Source of the DNA: Eucommia ulmoides
Taxonomy: Eukaryota; Streptophyta; Magnoliopsida; Garryales; Eucommiaceae
Assembly: GCA_016647705.1 (NCBI GenBank)
Contig: CM028336.1
Span: 8,088,880 to 8,152,879 of the forward strand
DNA: 64,000 bases
Direction: 5' to 3'
Part shown: positions 46,205-55,782 of the stretch, piece after piece
How positions within the stretch are numbered: the first letter of the stretch is position 1
Layout of the letters: the number at the start of each line of letters is the position of its first letter
Notes under the pieces: model-generated
What the model was told of the DNA's origin: nothing
Seen by the model: the letters and a program-made list of their open reading frames with translations, nothing else
Database searches by the model: none
Made by a program: the position numbers and the translations under genes

Positions 46205-47330
46205 TCCGGCTTTATCCTTCAATGAAGGAGATGTTCTCCATAACTCGCTCTTCATTCTTGAAGTAATACTTGATCCGCTCCCCGTTGACTCAGAAAGTAC
46301 GTCCGTCTTTGGCTTTTAATTCGATGGCTCCAAATGGATAGATATGCTTGATCTGGAACGGTCCAGACCACCGAGACTTCAACTTTCCAGGAAAGAGCCT
46401 CAGCGTTGAATTAAACAATAGGACTTGTTGGCCCGGACTAAACTCCCTCCGGACTATCATTTTATCATGCCATCTCTTCGTTTTATCTTTGTAGAGCTTG
46501 GCATTCTCATAAGCCTCGTGCCGGAATTCCTCCATTTCATTTAATTGGAGGAGACGTTGCGCACCTGAAGCTTTTATGTCAAAATTGAGTTTCTTTATCG
46601 CCCAAAATGCACGGTACTCCAATTCAACGGGCAAATGGCAAGCTTTTCCAAACACCAATCGATACGGAGACATGCTGATCGGTGTCTTAAAAGTCGTGCG
46701 ATACGCCCATAAAGCATCATCAAGCTTCACCGCCTAATCCTTGCGATTTGTATGAACCGTCTTTTCCAGAATTAGCTTGATCTCATGGTTTGAAACTTCC
46801 ACTTGGCCATTTGTCCGTGGGTGGTATGGTAGCGCTACCTTATGCCTCACTCCATATTTTACCAACAAGGCATTGAGCATTTTGTTATAGAAGTAGGTCC
46901 CCTCATCACTAATTAAGGCTCGAGGTGTCCCGAACCGTGTCATGACATTATGTTGAAGGAACTTTAACATTACTTTGGCATCATTAGTAGGTGTTGCCAC
47001 GGCCTCGACCCATTTGTACACATAATCTACCGCTAGCAGAATATACTCCTTCCCAAATGAGGGCGGAAATGGCCCCATGAAATCCAATCCCCACACGTCA
47101 AACAACTCAATCTCAAGAATTAACGTCAGTGATATTTCATGCCTCCTTGATATGTTACCTACCCTTTGACATCTATCACAGGTTTTTACAAACGTATATG
47201 AATCTTTAAACAAAGAGGGCCAGTAAAAACCTAATTGCAATACTTTTGATGCGAGTCGCACCGAAATGGCCGCCACAAGGTGATGAATGACAATGGTAGA
47301 GAATACTAGCCATTTCTTCTTCCAGAACAC
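46205..47330 (-). pseudogene. Athila2 integrase
   Basis: Zinc finger [15 protein letters not shown] with upstream [12 protein letters not shown], catalytic core [14 protein letters not shown] (Asp), [10 protein letters not shown] (Asp) and [14 protein letters not shown] (Glu), then [20 protein letters not shown] and C-terminal [15 protein letters not shown]. The DDE triad is intact. A TAG lies between 46734 and 46730, and the tail after GRTF is a stop. Needed for integration of the cDNA; probably inactive as it stands. Confidence 0.92.
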
Positions 47331-47334
47331 ATCT

Positions 47335-48660
47335 CTGGATCACCTGATCAGCACATTTCTTGAATAGCAATGGCTCGTCCCACAGATAGTACTTAGCATC
47401 AAAAAGAAATTTCTTCCTTTGTGCTCCTGTCAAGTCAGGTGGTAACACGCCACATGCAAGATAATTAACAATGTCAGCATACCATGGAAGTGCATTTTCT
47501 ACGGAAAAGAGTTGTTCATCAGGGAACACTTCCGTGATATTAGACTAGTCACCAACGTCTTCTTGAATCAACCTCGACAAATGGTCGGCAACAACATTCT
47601 CACTCCCGTTTTTGTCCCTTATCTCCGCATCAAACTCTTGTAATAAAAGAATCAACCTTATCAACCTTGGCTTAGCATCTTTCTTTGCAAATAAGTACCG
47701 GATAGTTGCGTGATCCATGTAGACGATCACTTTTGACCCAATGATATATGAACGGAACTTATCACAAGCAAAGACCACCGCTAGCATTTCTTTCTCAGTT
47801 GTGGTGTAATTCTCCTGGGCATCATTCAATGTTTTGCTTGTATAATAGATTGAGCGGAAGATCTTCTCCTTCCGTTGGCCTAACACCGCGCCAACGGCAT
47901 AGTCACTCGCATCGCACATTATCTCAAATAGCATTCCCCAATCCGGAGCGACCATTATTGGAGCCGAGATCAACTTCTCCTTTATCGCCTTAAACGCCTC
48001 CATACAGGCTTCATTGAATTCAAACGAAGTATCCTTGTCAAGAAGGTGACATAACGGCTTCACTATCTTCGAGAAGTCCTTAATAAAGCGCCGGTAAAAG
48101 TCGGCATGCCCCAAGAAACTACGAACTCCTTTCACATTTATTGGTGGCGGAAGCTTCTCAATCGTTTCTATCTTCGCTCGGTCCACCTCAAGCCCCTTGG
48201 AAGAGACTCGATGACCTAAGACAATCCCCTCTTTAACCATAAAGTGGCACTTCTCCCAATGTAGAACAAAATTCTTCTCTTCACATCGGTCAAGAACAAG
48301 GGCCAGATTGTAGAGACAGTGATGAAAGAACGATCCAAAGACTGAGAAGCCATCCATAAAGATTTCCATTTTCTCCTCCACCATATCAGAAAATATCGCC
48401 ATCATACACTGTTGGAAAGTTGCCGGTGCATTGCAAAGGCCAAATGGCATACGTCGATAAGTAAACATTCCATACGGGCATGTGAAAGTAGTCTTCTCTT
48501 GGTCTTCCGGTGCAATGGCTATTTGATTGTAACCGGAATAGCCATCAAGGAAGCAATAGTACTCATAACCAGCTAAACGATCTAGCATTTGGTCAATGAA
48601 AGGAAGAGAAAAATGATATTTCCTTGTTGCCTTATTTAATCTCCTATAATCAATACATAC
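47335..48660 (-). pseudogene. Athila2 reverse transcriptase and RNase H
   Basis: The main frame 48588-47545 (347 codons) has [40 protein letters not shown] and the RT box with FMDGF, where the usual catalytic FMDDF has lost its second Asp. RNase H follows with [32 protein letters not shown] and [10 protein letters not shown]. The upstream part [15 protein letters not shown] lies near 48600-48650 after a stop. Mutation of the second Asp of the RT active site would abolish polymerase activity. Confidence 0.9.
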
Positions 48661-48666
48661 CTGCCA

Positions 48667-49800
48667 TCATGTGATGGTCCGTGTCGGAATAAGGTCATCC
48701 TTCTCATTCTTTACTACCGTCATGCCTCCTTTCTTTGGCACCACTTGCACTGGGCTCACCCACTCACTATCGGATATAGCGTATATAATCCCAGCATTTA
48801 ATAGCTTCAACACCTCCACTCTCACCACTTCCTTCATAGTCGGATTTAGTCGCCGTTGATGTTCAATGGAGGGTTTGAACGTATCCTCCAACAAAATATT
48901 ATGCATGCACACCAACGGACTAATTCCCTTGATATCTGAAATAGACTAAGAAAAAGCGAATCGGTGCCTCTTCAAGATTCTCAGCAACTTACTCTCCTCT
49001 TCTTCCGTCAGAGTTGATGAGATTATAACCGGATCGGTCAAATTCTCTCCCAAAAAGATATACCGAAGGTGTTCCGGTAATTATTTGAGTAATAACCCAC
49101 CGTGAGCCGGATTTAATTTCTTGGGAGAGTCTTCAACTTCTTCAATCTTCGCCACATGAATAGGATAATCTACGTCTTTCGGTTGAATGTCAAGAGCTAG
49201 CACGTATTCCATAATATCAAGGTCTGTGGTAGAGCCTTACTCACCAAGATCCCCTATAGATAAAGAACTTGTGAGAATGCTCTCTAGGGAATCCATATCC
49301 ATATTTGCAAGAAAGAACTCCCGCACGCAAGAGTCCACAACATCAACTCGATTGCAATTGGGAGATTCATATGGAAAGTTCATAGTGTTAAAAATGTTTA
49401 ACCTTATTTCTTCATCATTAACTCTTAAGGTCAAATTGCCATTATGCACATCTATTAAGGCCTTTCCCATTGCAAGGAAAGGTCTTCCAAGGATGATGGG
49501 GATCTCTATGTCTTCCTCCATTTCAAGAACCACGAAATCCACCAGGAATATAAATTTGTCAACTTTAACAAGCACATCCTCAATGATCCCCTTCGGATAG
49601 GTTAGTGAACGATCCACCATTTGAAGAGAGATCGTCGTAAGCTTTGCACTTCCGAGTCCTAACTTCCGATAAACAGAAGAAGGCATCAAATTGATACTTG
49701 CCCCTAGATCACAAAGTGCCTTATCAAAATGAGATTTCTCGATAGTACACGGAATCGTGAAACTACCCGGATCCTTTAATTTGGTAGGCAACTTCTTCTG
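48667..49800 (-). pseudogene. Athila2 protease and RT N-terminus
   Basis: The 49791-49237 frame has DKALCDLGASINLMPSSVYR with the aspartic protease Asp present, and IPIILGRPFLAMGKALIDVH. The 48915-48667 frame has SDSEWVSPVQVVPKKGGMTV, the start of RT. The stretch between (49236-48916) has stops and frame breaks. Confidence 0.9.
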
Positions 49801-49818
49801 TAGTATTGCACTACACTC

Positions 49819-51680
49819 TTAAGTTAGCTTCACCGTTTCATAATCCTCAAACTTATGCTTCTTTGTCATGATATCTTTCAAGAACTTGCCATAGTTGGGC
49901 ATTTGTTCCAACGCATCCGCAAAAGGTATGTTGATGTGGATTTTCTTGAAGATTTCAAGAAATTTTTCGAATTGTACATCCAACTTCCTCTTTTGGAACC
50001 TTTGAGGATATGGCAATGGTGTTACTAGAATCGGTGGATTCTCTGAAAATATGACTCTTCCCGGTATTACCCTTTCATTTTCTCTTCTCTCCTCGACTTT
50101 CTCCTTGTTACTACTCTCATTCACGTCTTCACTCAGCTTCTCCTTTCCTTCATCAGCCTTTTCTTCAATGTCCTCCTCCACACTAGTTCTTGGTTCATCA
50201 TCCGGAAACTCACGACTCACACCTAGCTTAGTTTCCATAGGCCTTCTCACTTCCACGTCTCTCCCGCTCCTCAACTTAATCACCTTGCATTCCCGAGGGT
50301 TGGTTTCCGTGTTGCTTGGAAACTTCCCCTTTTGTTGTTCTTGAATTTCCCTAGCAAGTTGATCGATTTGAGTCTCAAGAGCCTTCACCGTGGTATTAGT
50401 GTTGGTACATGTGGTATCAATAGAGTCCAGCCGTGTTTCATGTTTATTCAGGCAATTATGCGTCTCACGCATCATAGTCTGCGTCTCTTTCATAAATGAA
50501 CCCAGAACTTTATCCAAATTTGACTTCGGATTTTGCATTGGCGGTTGTTGCATTTGCCGATTGGCTTGCATTGGATATCCCGAAGATTGATTTCCATACC
50601 CCGGAGGTGGCCGCAAAGTGTTCTGATTATTCGCATATGAGAAATTCTCATGGTTACGAAGTCTAGAATTGTAGTGAGTTAGAATGTTGGTAGCCGGCCT
50701 GAAAGTGTAGGCACGGTTGTTCAGAAAATGACATTCCTCAAACTCGTTATCCAATCCAGATTGAGAACTACTTGCCGCTATCTCCTTCCCTTAACTTGAC
50801 AAAGCACCTTTTGTAGACAAGGCGACTAATTGGTCCGAGAGCTTGGACACTTGGGCCGATAACGTTGAAATATGGTCAGATTCTTGAATAGAAGGGACCC
50901 ATCTTCCCGTGTTCCTCTCATTCAGCCATTGATAGTTATTAGCCGCCATCTCTTCCAATAACGCATTTGCTTCGGTTGGGGTTTTTGACAACAATGATTC
51001 CCTGGAGGCCGCATCGATTATCGTTCTTGTCTGGCCGTCCAACCCGTTATAAAATAATTGGGTTTGAAACCAATCTTAATAATCGTGTTGGGGGTACCTT
51101 CTCAATAAGTCTTTAAACTTCTCCCACGCCTCAAATAATGGCTCGAAATCTCTCTGACGAAACTGCGCAATTTTGCCTCGGAGTTGAGAAGTCTTCGAGT
51201 GTGGGAAGAACTTAGTAAGGAACCTTTGTGCAAGGTCTTCCCAAGTGTTAATGCTCCCCGGCTGAATCGATTGAAGCCATCCCCTTGCTCGGTCTCATAA
51301 GGAGAATGGAAATAACCTCAGCCTTATCACATCTTCGGCGACTCTGTTGATCTTTATGGTGTCATAGATTTCTAGAAAAGTAGCCAAGTGTACGTTGAGA
51401 TCTTCGTGAAGATTCCCACCATATTGGTTTTGCTGAACCATGTTGATTAAGGCGGGTTTCAACTCGAAGTTATTAGCTTGGATCGGCTACCTCCGGATCC
51501 CTGAATAATTGTCCAACATAAGGAACCGATAATAGTCCTGAAGGACTCGTTGTGGCCTCTCATGCTCCAGAGGCTGGAGTGCTTGCGGCTCCGGTGGTTG
51601 TGGAATATTCTCATGTCCATCGGCCATTGCTGTAGCTTTTTCTTCTTTTTGCTTAGCAATACGTTTACTTTTCTGCATGC
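49819..51680 (-). pseudogene. Athila2 gag
   Basis: It begins near 51680 with a basic start (KSKRIAKQKEEKATAMADGH), a Pro/Gln-rich part and DYYRFLMLDNYSGIRR followed by a stop, then PIQANNFELKPALINMVQQN. The frame 50754-49819 (311 codons) carries a Gln/Pro-rich linker, a heptad region (DSIDTTCTNTNTTVKALETQ) and a highly charged E/K tail. No zinc knuckle seen, as usual for Athila. Few breaks. Confidence 0.88.
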
Positions 51681-51810
51681 ACTGCTCAAATTCAATTGAT
51701 AAATAAAATAAATAAATGAATTGAATAAAATTTAAAAGCAAAAGAATTGTCGTGATTAACATTCAACTACTTAATCACAATATCAACTTTATTGAAAAAC
51801 ACATTGCCAG

Positions 51811-51828
51811 TCCCCGGCAACAACGCCA
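51811..51828 (-). other. Athila2 primer-binding site (tRNA-Asp)
   Basis: Plus-strand TCCCCGGCAACAACGCCA matches the plant tRNA-Asp 3' end TCCCCGGCAACGGCGCCA at 16 of 18 bases, six bases from the 5' LTR. Confidence 0.9.
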
Positions 51829-51834
51829 AAAACT

Positions 51835-53448
51835 TGCTATGCGCTCAGATTCACACATGTTTCCTCTACGCGGTAGTTGGACTACTCGCAAGTATACGAG
51901 GTCTGGTTTTAATATAATGGATCTTTTTAGGATCGGATATCGTTCCACTGGGAAGGGCAGGTCATTCAGTTGAGTATTGCGATTTTAATAGTTTCATATT
52001 ATCTCGACTAATCAAATTTTGTTTGTTTTCTAATTACTTTACTAAGATAAATAACAACTATAAAGTTAGTTTTAATTACACTACTTACTTAGGTATAAAT
52101 CTCTTTCATATAATGCATAATTGATTTTATTTAGTTAACTATAACGGTTTTTATCTAATCCGACAACCTCTATATCAATAACTCATCCGCTACCTCTTCC
52201 GAGTGTAAAACGAGGGATTACACGACTTCGTGTCAACGAAGAAGTCCCCTTCAACGCCTAAACAACCCTAAGTCACGTGAGTTTTGAGCCAACGTCATGG
52301 GTTGCATACGTTCTAACGTCCTCCCGGGTCGTTAGAACGTCACGTTGTATTTACCCTAGTCTGAATCCGGGGTTACCTCTCCCGAGTGTCAAACCCCGTA
52401 TTCTCGGTTTATCAATAAAGCATAATATGAAGAATAACGATAAACACAATCGGATTTCGACAAACAACAGGTTAAAGTAACATAAATTTACTCAACTAAA
52501 CGGTTACATGATTTCGACTACTCCTAAGTAATATTTAACTACTACTACAAGCTCTTAGCCATATACCATACAAAATAAGATGGATTCAATATTCTTATAT
52601 ATGAAAAAGTGATTACGAAGAATAAAACAAGAGAGAAACGATCAAATCTGGAAGTGAAATGGTTCACTGTCGCTAATGATCGATCCGCAAGTTATCATTT
52701 TTTATCCGAATAATGAACCTCCTTCTTTATCTTCAAAATATAGCTTAAGATCTCTTTACTAGGGTTAGGGTTCTTCAACAACAAGTTTCAGACGTGGCCA
52801 AGGGGTATTTATAGGCTTAGGGGTTCAAAAATATCTAAACAGATATTTTGACCTATTTTGCGATTTTCGCCTAAGCGGTGGAAACTCCGCTTAGGTGGTG
52901 CTTAAGTGGGTTAGAATTCCGCCTAAGCGGTAAAATCTTCGCTTAGGCGGAGGACTAACTTCTTGTCTCCTTATCTTTCTGACAGAATTCCGCCTAGGCG
53001 GTAGTTACTTCGCCTAGGCAAATTTACAGTAGTGCAGCTCAATCCAGCAGTTCAGTCAATCCAGCATTCTAATGGATTTCTGCCTAAGCGGTGAAAACTT
53101 TGCCTAGGCGGATTCAATACTTCAACCCTTGCAACCTTCTGACAGATTTTCGCCTAGGCAGTGGAAACTTCGCCTAGGCGGATTTCAAATCTTCAGTTTT
53201 TGCATCTTTCTACTAAATTTCCGCCTAGGCGGTGGAAACTTCGCCTAGGCAGAATTGCTCTGTTATTTGAAACCTCCTCTTTTCATCTTTTTGGCTACCC
53301 TTTTTTGCACCATTTCGCTCGTTTTGCTGATTGTTTACTTCCCTGCTCCTGACTAATAAAAACAGCTAAAATGATATTTAAACTTAAATAAAGTACTCGA
53401 AAACTGAAAAATTTGGTTTAGAATTTGATAGGTATTTTACACCTATCA
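51835..53448 (-). mobile_element. Athila2 5' LTR
   Basis: TGCTATGCGC..ACACCTATCA, 1614 bp. In element sense: a U3 array of palindromic CGCCTAGGCGG-type copies (52865-53250), then TATAAATA (complement at 52806-52813), then R-U5 and the PBS. The array is the most GC-rich part of the element. Confidence 0.92.
52806..52813 (-). promoter_or_regulatory. Athila2 LTR TATA box
   Basis: TATAAATA on the minus strand, directly downstream of the palindromic U3 array; the equivalent lies near 42187 in the 3' LTR and at 62261 (as TATTTATA) in the Athila3 LTR. Confidence 0.6.
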
Positions 53449-53453
53449 GTAAC

Positions 53454-53968
53454 GCATTGTTCTCGGAAGAAAGAGAAGTCTACATGTTTGGGCTGTCGAT
53501 GATTGGAGTCATTTTCTTTATGTTCTTGGTTGGAGTAAAGATGGACCTGAGTAAAGTATTCAAGGCTGGAATAAGAGCTTGGATCATCGGCGGTGTTGGG
53601 GTGGTGGTCCCCAACTTGGTATTCCAGGGAGGAATACCTTTAGATTATCTACCAAGTTAACAGTATTCGAAGGTAAGATCTGTCATGGGAACATTGATAA
53701 TGACCGCTTTTCCAGTGATTTTGTCGCTGCTGATGAACCTGAAGATTACAAATATAGAGTTAGGGCGACTGGCACTGGCGGCAACGCTGATATGTGATTT
53801 ATTGAGCACTGCCACGTGGATGATGATATTGAACGTGAGAATGGCGTTAGCTGGGTGGTCTACTATACTAGCGGTAAAGCCTTATGTTCTTATCCTATCT
53901 GTCATCGTTGTCATAGTGTCCACACGACCCTTTTTACGCTGGATTGTACAACAAACTCCCGAAGGTAT
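53454..53968 (+). pseudogene. CHX pseudogene, exon 2 continued (right of the Athila insertion)
   Basis: Continues the frame left at 41249 with ALFSEEREVYMFGLSMIGVI and FFMFLVGVKMD, the conserved CHX membrane block (LFLVG.(K/E)MD). It continues through RAWIIGGVGVVVPNLVF to a stop at 53659. A shifted frame then gives MTAFPVILSLLMNLKITN with ELGRLALAATLICDLLS, equivalent to the FPVIA..L.ELKILNSELGR block. It ends at QQTPEG, where GT (53969, GAAG|GTATTT) looks like the next donor, matching TPEG.PV in relatives. The downstream two-thirds of a CHX protein, including the C-terminal domain, is not found in the window. Confidence 0.85.
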
Positions 53969-54281
53969 TTCTATTTAAAAATTTGAGATTATTAGTCATA
54001 TTTTTAAAAGTTTTCCTCCACAAATTAATTTTATTTTTTTTTTTATTTTTTTAATATAACGCATAGCTAGTTATCTCCGCCGTTGCAGCATATACCCACT
54101 GCCATCTTCTTTGCTTGTTTCCCTGTCGTCGTAGCATCCGCTTATTTATCTTCGTGCGCCACCACCATCTTCAGTTTTTGCCACCACCTTTTTCGGTTGG
54201 AACTTGTTATTAAGATTATACAAAATTGTAGAATCACAAGCTTTTTTGTATTTTTTGCATGAGCTTTTGGCAGTCCTTATA
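53969..54281 (+). other. Possible CHX intron remainder before the Helitron
   Basis: Non-coding, T-rich, with a C/T-rich patch (CGCCACCACCATCTTCAG) near 54160. No exon 3 could be found here. Confidence 0.4.
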
Positions 54282-54499
54282 TCTATATAATAAATCAGCT
54301 CATTTACATCCAGGGCCGTTGGATGTCTCTGGATATTCGTATCCGTTGGATGTCTCTAGATATATACAACATCTATATACAACATATCTATATAATATAT
54401 CTATCTATAATAATATACAACATGCAACACTTACCATCAACCTTACTTTTTAACACTTACCATCATGTCCTTGCCTTGTATTTACTTTATGGACTCCGA

Positions 54500-55310
54500 G
54501 ACTTACCATCTTCTTCTCCACCGAATTCGTCACCTCTAGCCCTCTTCCTCTCTCTCTTTCTCTCTCTCCCATCTCTGACGTCGTCGCTGAAATCAGCCAA
54601 CCGCAACCATGGCCATCGCCATTGCCATCGCCACTGCAATCGCTATCACCATCTCCGTCGCTCTTGACTCCACCCAATGCACCCTCGGTTCTTACCTCCC
54701 TCGACGACGGCGGTTGGCTCACCTTTGGTTCCTCCCTCCCTCGATGATAGCAGCCAGATCTTCGGCCATATCTTCATCGTTTGGCCAGATCTGGCCAAAT
54801 CGAAGTTCCCTGCGCAGCTACCACCGTTGTCATTGCCCTTTGCAGGTACGCCCTCTCTTTCTCTGCCTTTACGCCATCTATTGTTCATTTTTCTCTTAGA
54901 CCCTAGGTTGTGTAAAATCCAATTTGGCCAGATCTGCTGACCAATAGCTGAGCTTCAATAGTTGAATGTGCTGCTGTTGATGTGCATTTCGAGGGCCTGT
55001 TTTGGTTTTTCATTGTTTTTGGGACGTTTGGCGATTGAAATTAGGGTTTATGTTATGGATTTTAGTATTTTTGGGATTTGAAATTAGAGGAGAAGTGCAT
55101 GCACATGTTTTTTTTTTTTTTTATACGTATTTGTTGTTTATGTGCTTTTGGGATATTGTAGGGCAATAACGAGCAACGAAGAAGAGAAGGGATGTCCCCT
55201 CTGTGCAGAGGAGATGGACTGGACGGATCTGCAATTTAAGCCCTACCAATGTGGTTATTAGGTTTGGAGTTCGAAATCATATAGGCTCTAGAATAAAGGA
55301 TATTGCATTG
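54500..55310 (+). pseudogene. Captured NOT4-like RING-finger gene start (CCR4-NOT subunit 4 homologue)
   Basis: A C/T-rich leader (54500-54845) ends GCAG|GTACG like a splice donor; an intron-like stretch ends TTGTAG at 55160; then the next exon reads SNEEEKGCPLCAEEMDWTDL QFKPYQCGY. Plant NOT4 proteins begin with an almost identical CPLCAEEMDLTD..KPC.CGY RING motif, and the ATG expected before SNEEEK reads ACG here. A TAG follows CGY. Weaker similarity (VW..HHIMDMAEKD-like nucleotide pattern) runs to about 55300. NOT4 is an E3 ubiquitin ligase of the CCR4-NOT complex. Two of the four visible RING cysteines (CPLC) and the third position are present. Non-functional fragment. Confidence 0.75.
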
Positions 55311-55782
55311 CAAAGTGTTGCCATCCCCCTCTCCCATTATATACATGTTTTGGTAATAGGATTTGCTATTTTCCGTGAGAGTACTTTTATTAGCTCTTTA
55401 CATTGATTATTTGATTTGGGACCTAACTATGCAAAAGAAGAGTAGGGATTATTGAGCATAATTTTACCGTTTCATGCTTTTATTGTCATTCATTGCTTTA
55501 ATTTGGGCTGGCTTGACCATGGAATTTTTCTTAGCATTGTCTCAGTTTTTTATTTTTATGTTTTGATTAAGTTACTTTATGGGTTTTAGATTATCATAGT
55601 AGTGATAATCCAGGTACAGTTTGAATTTTTTTGGGGATTATTTTGTAGAGAAAGCTACATGTTCCTGTTTGCGTTTCGGTTTCTGTTTTGTTCCTGTTTC
55701 GATTCTTCTGTTGTTTTTGTTCTTTTCCTGTTCCTATTCCAGTTTCTGTTCTGTTCCTGACTTGCCATCAATCGGAAAGATG

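Larger units (their letters stand above)
41250..53448 (-). mobile_element. Athila-type Ty3/Gypsy element, near full length
   Basis: 12199 bp with LTRs 41250-42646 (1397 bp, 3') and 51835-53448 (1614 bp, 5'), PBS, PPT, gag, protease, RT, RNase H, integrase and a third ORF, all on the minus strand. Target duplicates ATAAC (41245-41249) and GTAAC (53449-53453) differ by one base. In the first ~255 aligned LTR bases, 12 differ by hand count. The length gap comes from two deletions in the 3' LTR (around 41660 and 42350). Most domains need only a few single-codon repairs, so it is younger than the Athila1 composite. It is inserted in CHX exon 2. Confidence 0.92.

Noticed and set aside
54450-54940. 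Several overlapping frames in the Helitron leader
   Set aside because: They overlap on both strands in a C/T-rich, repeat-like leader. The likely meaning is a captured 5' untranslated region rather than coding.
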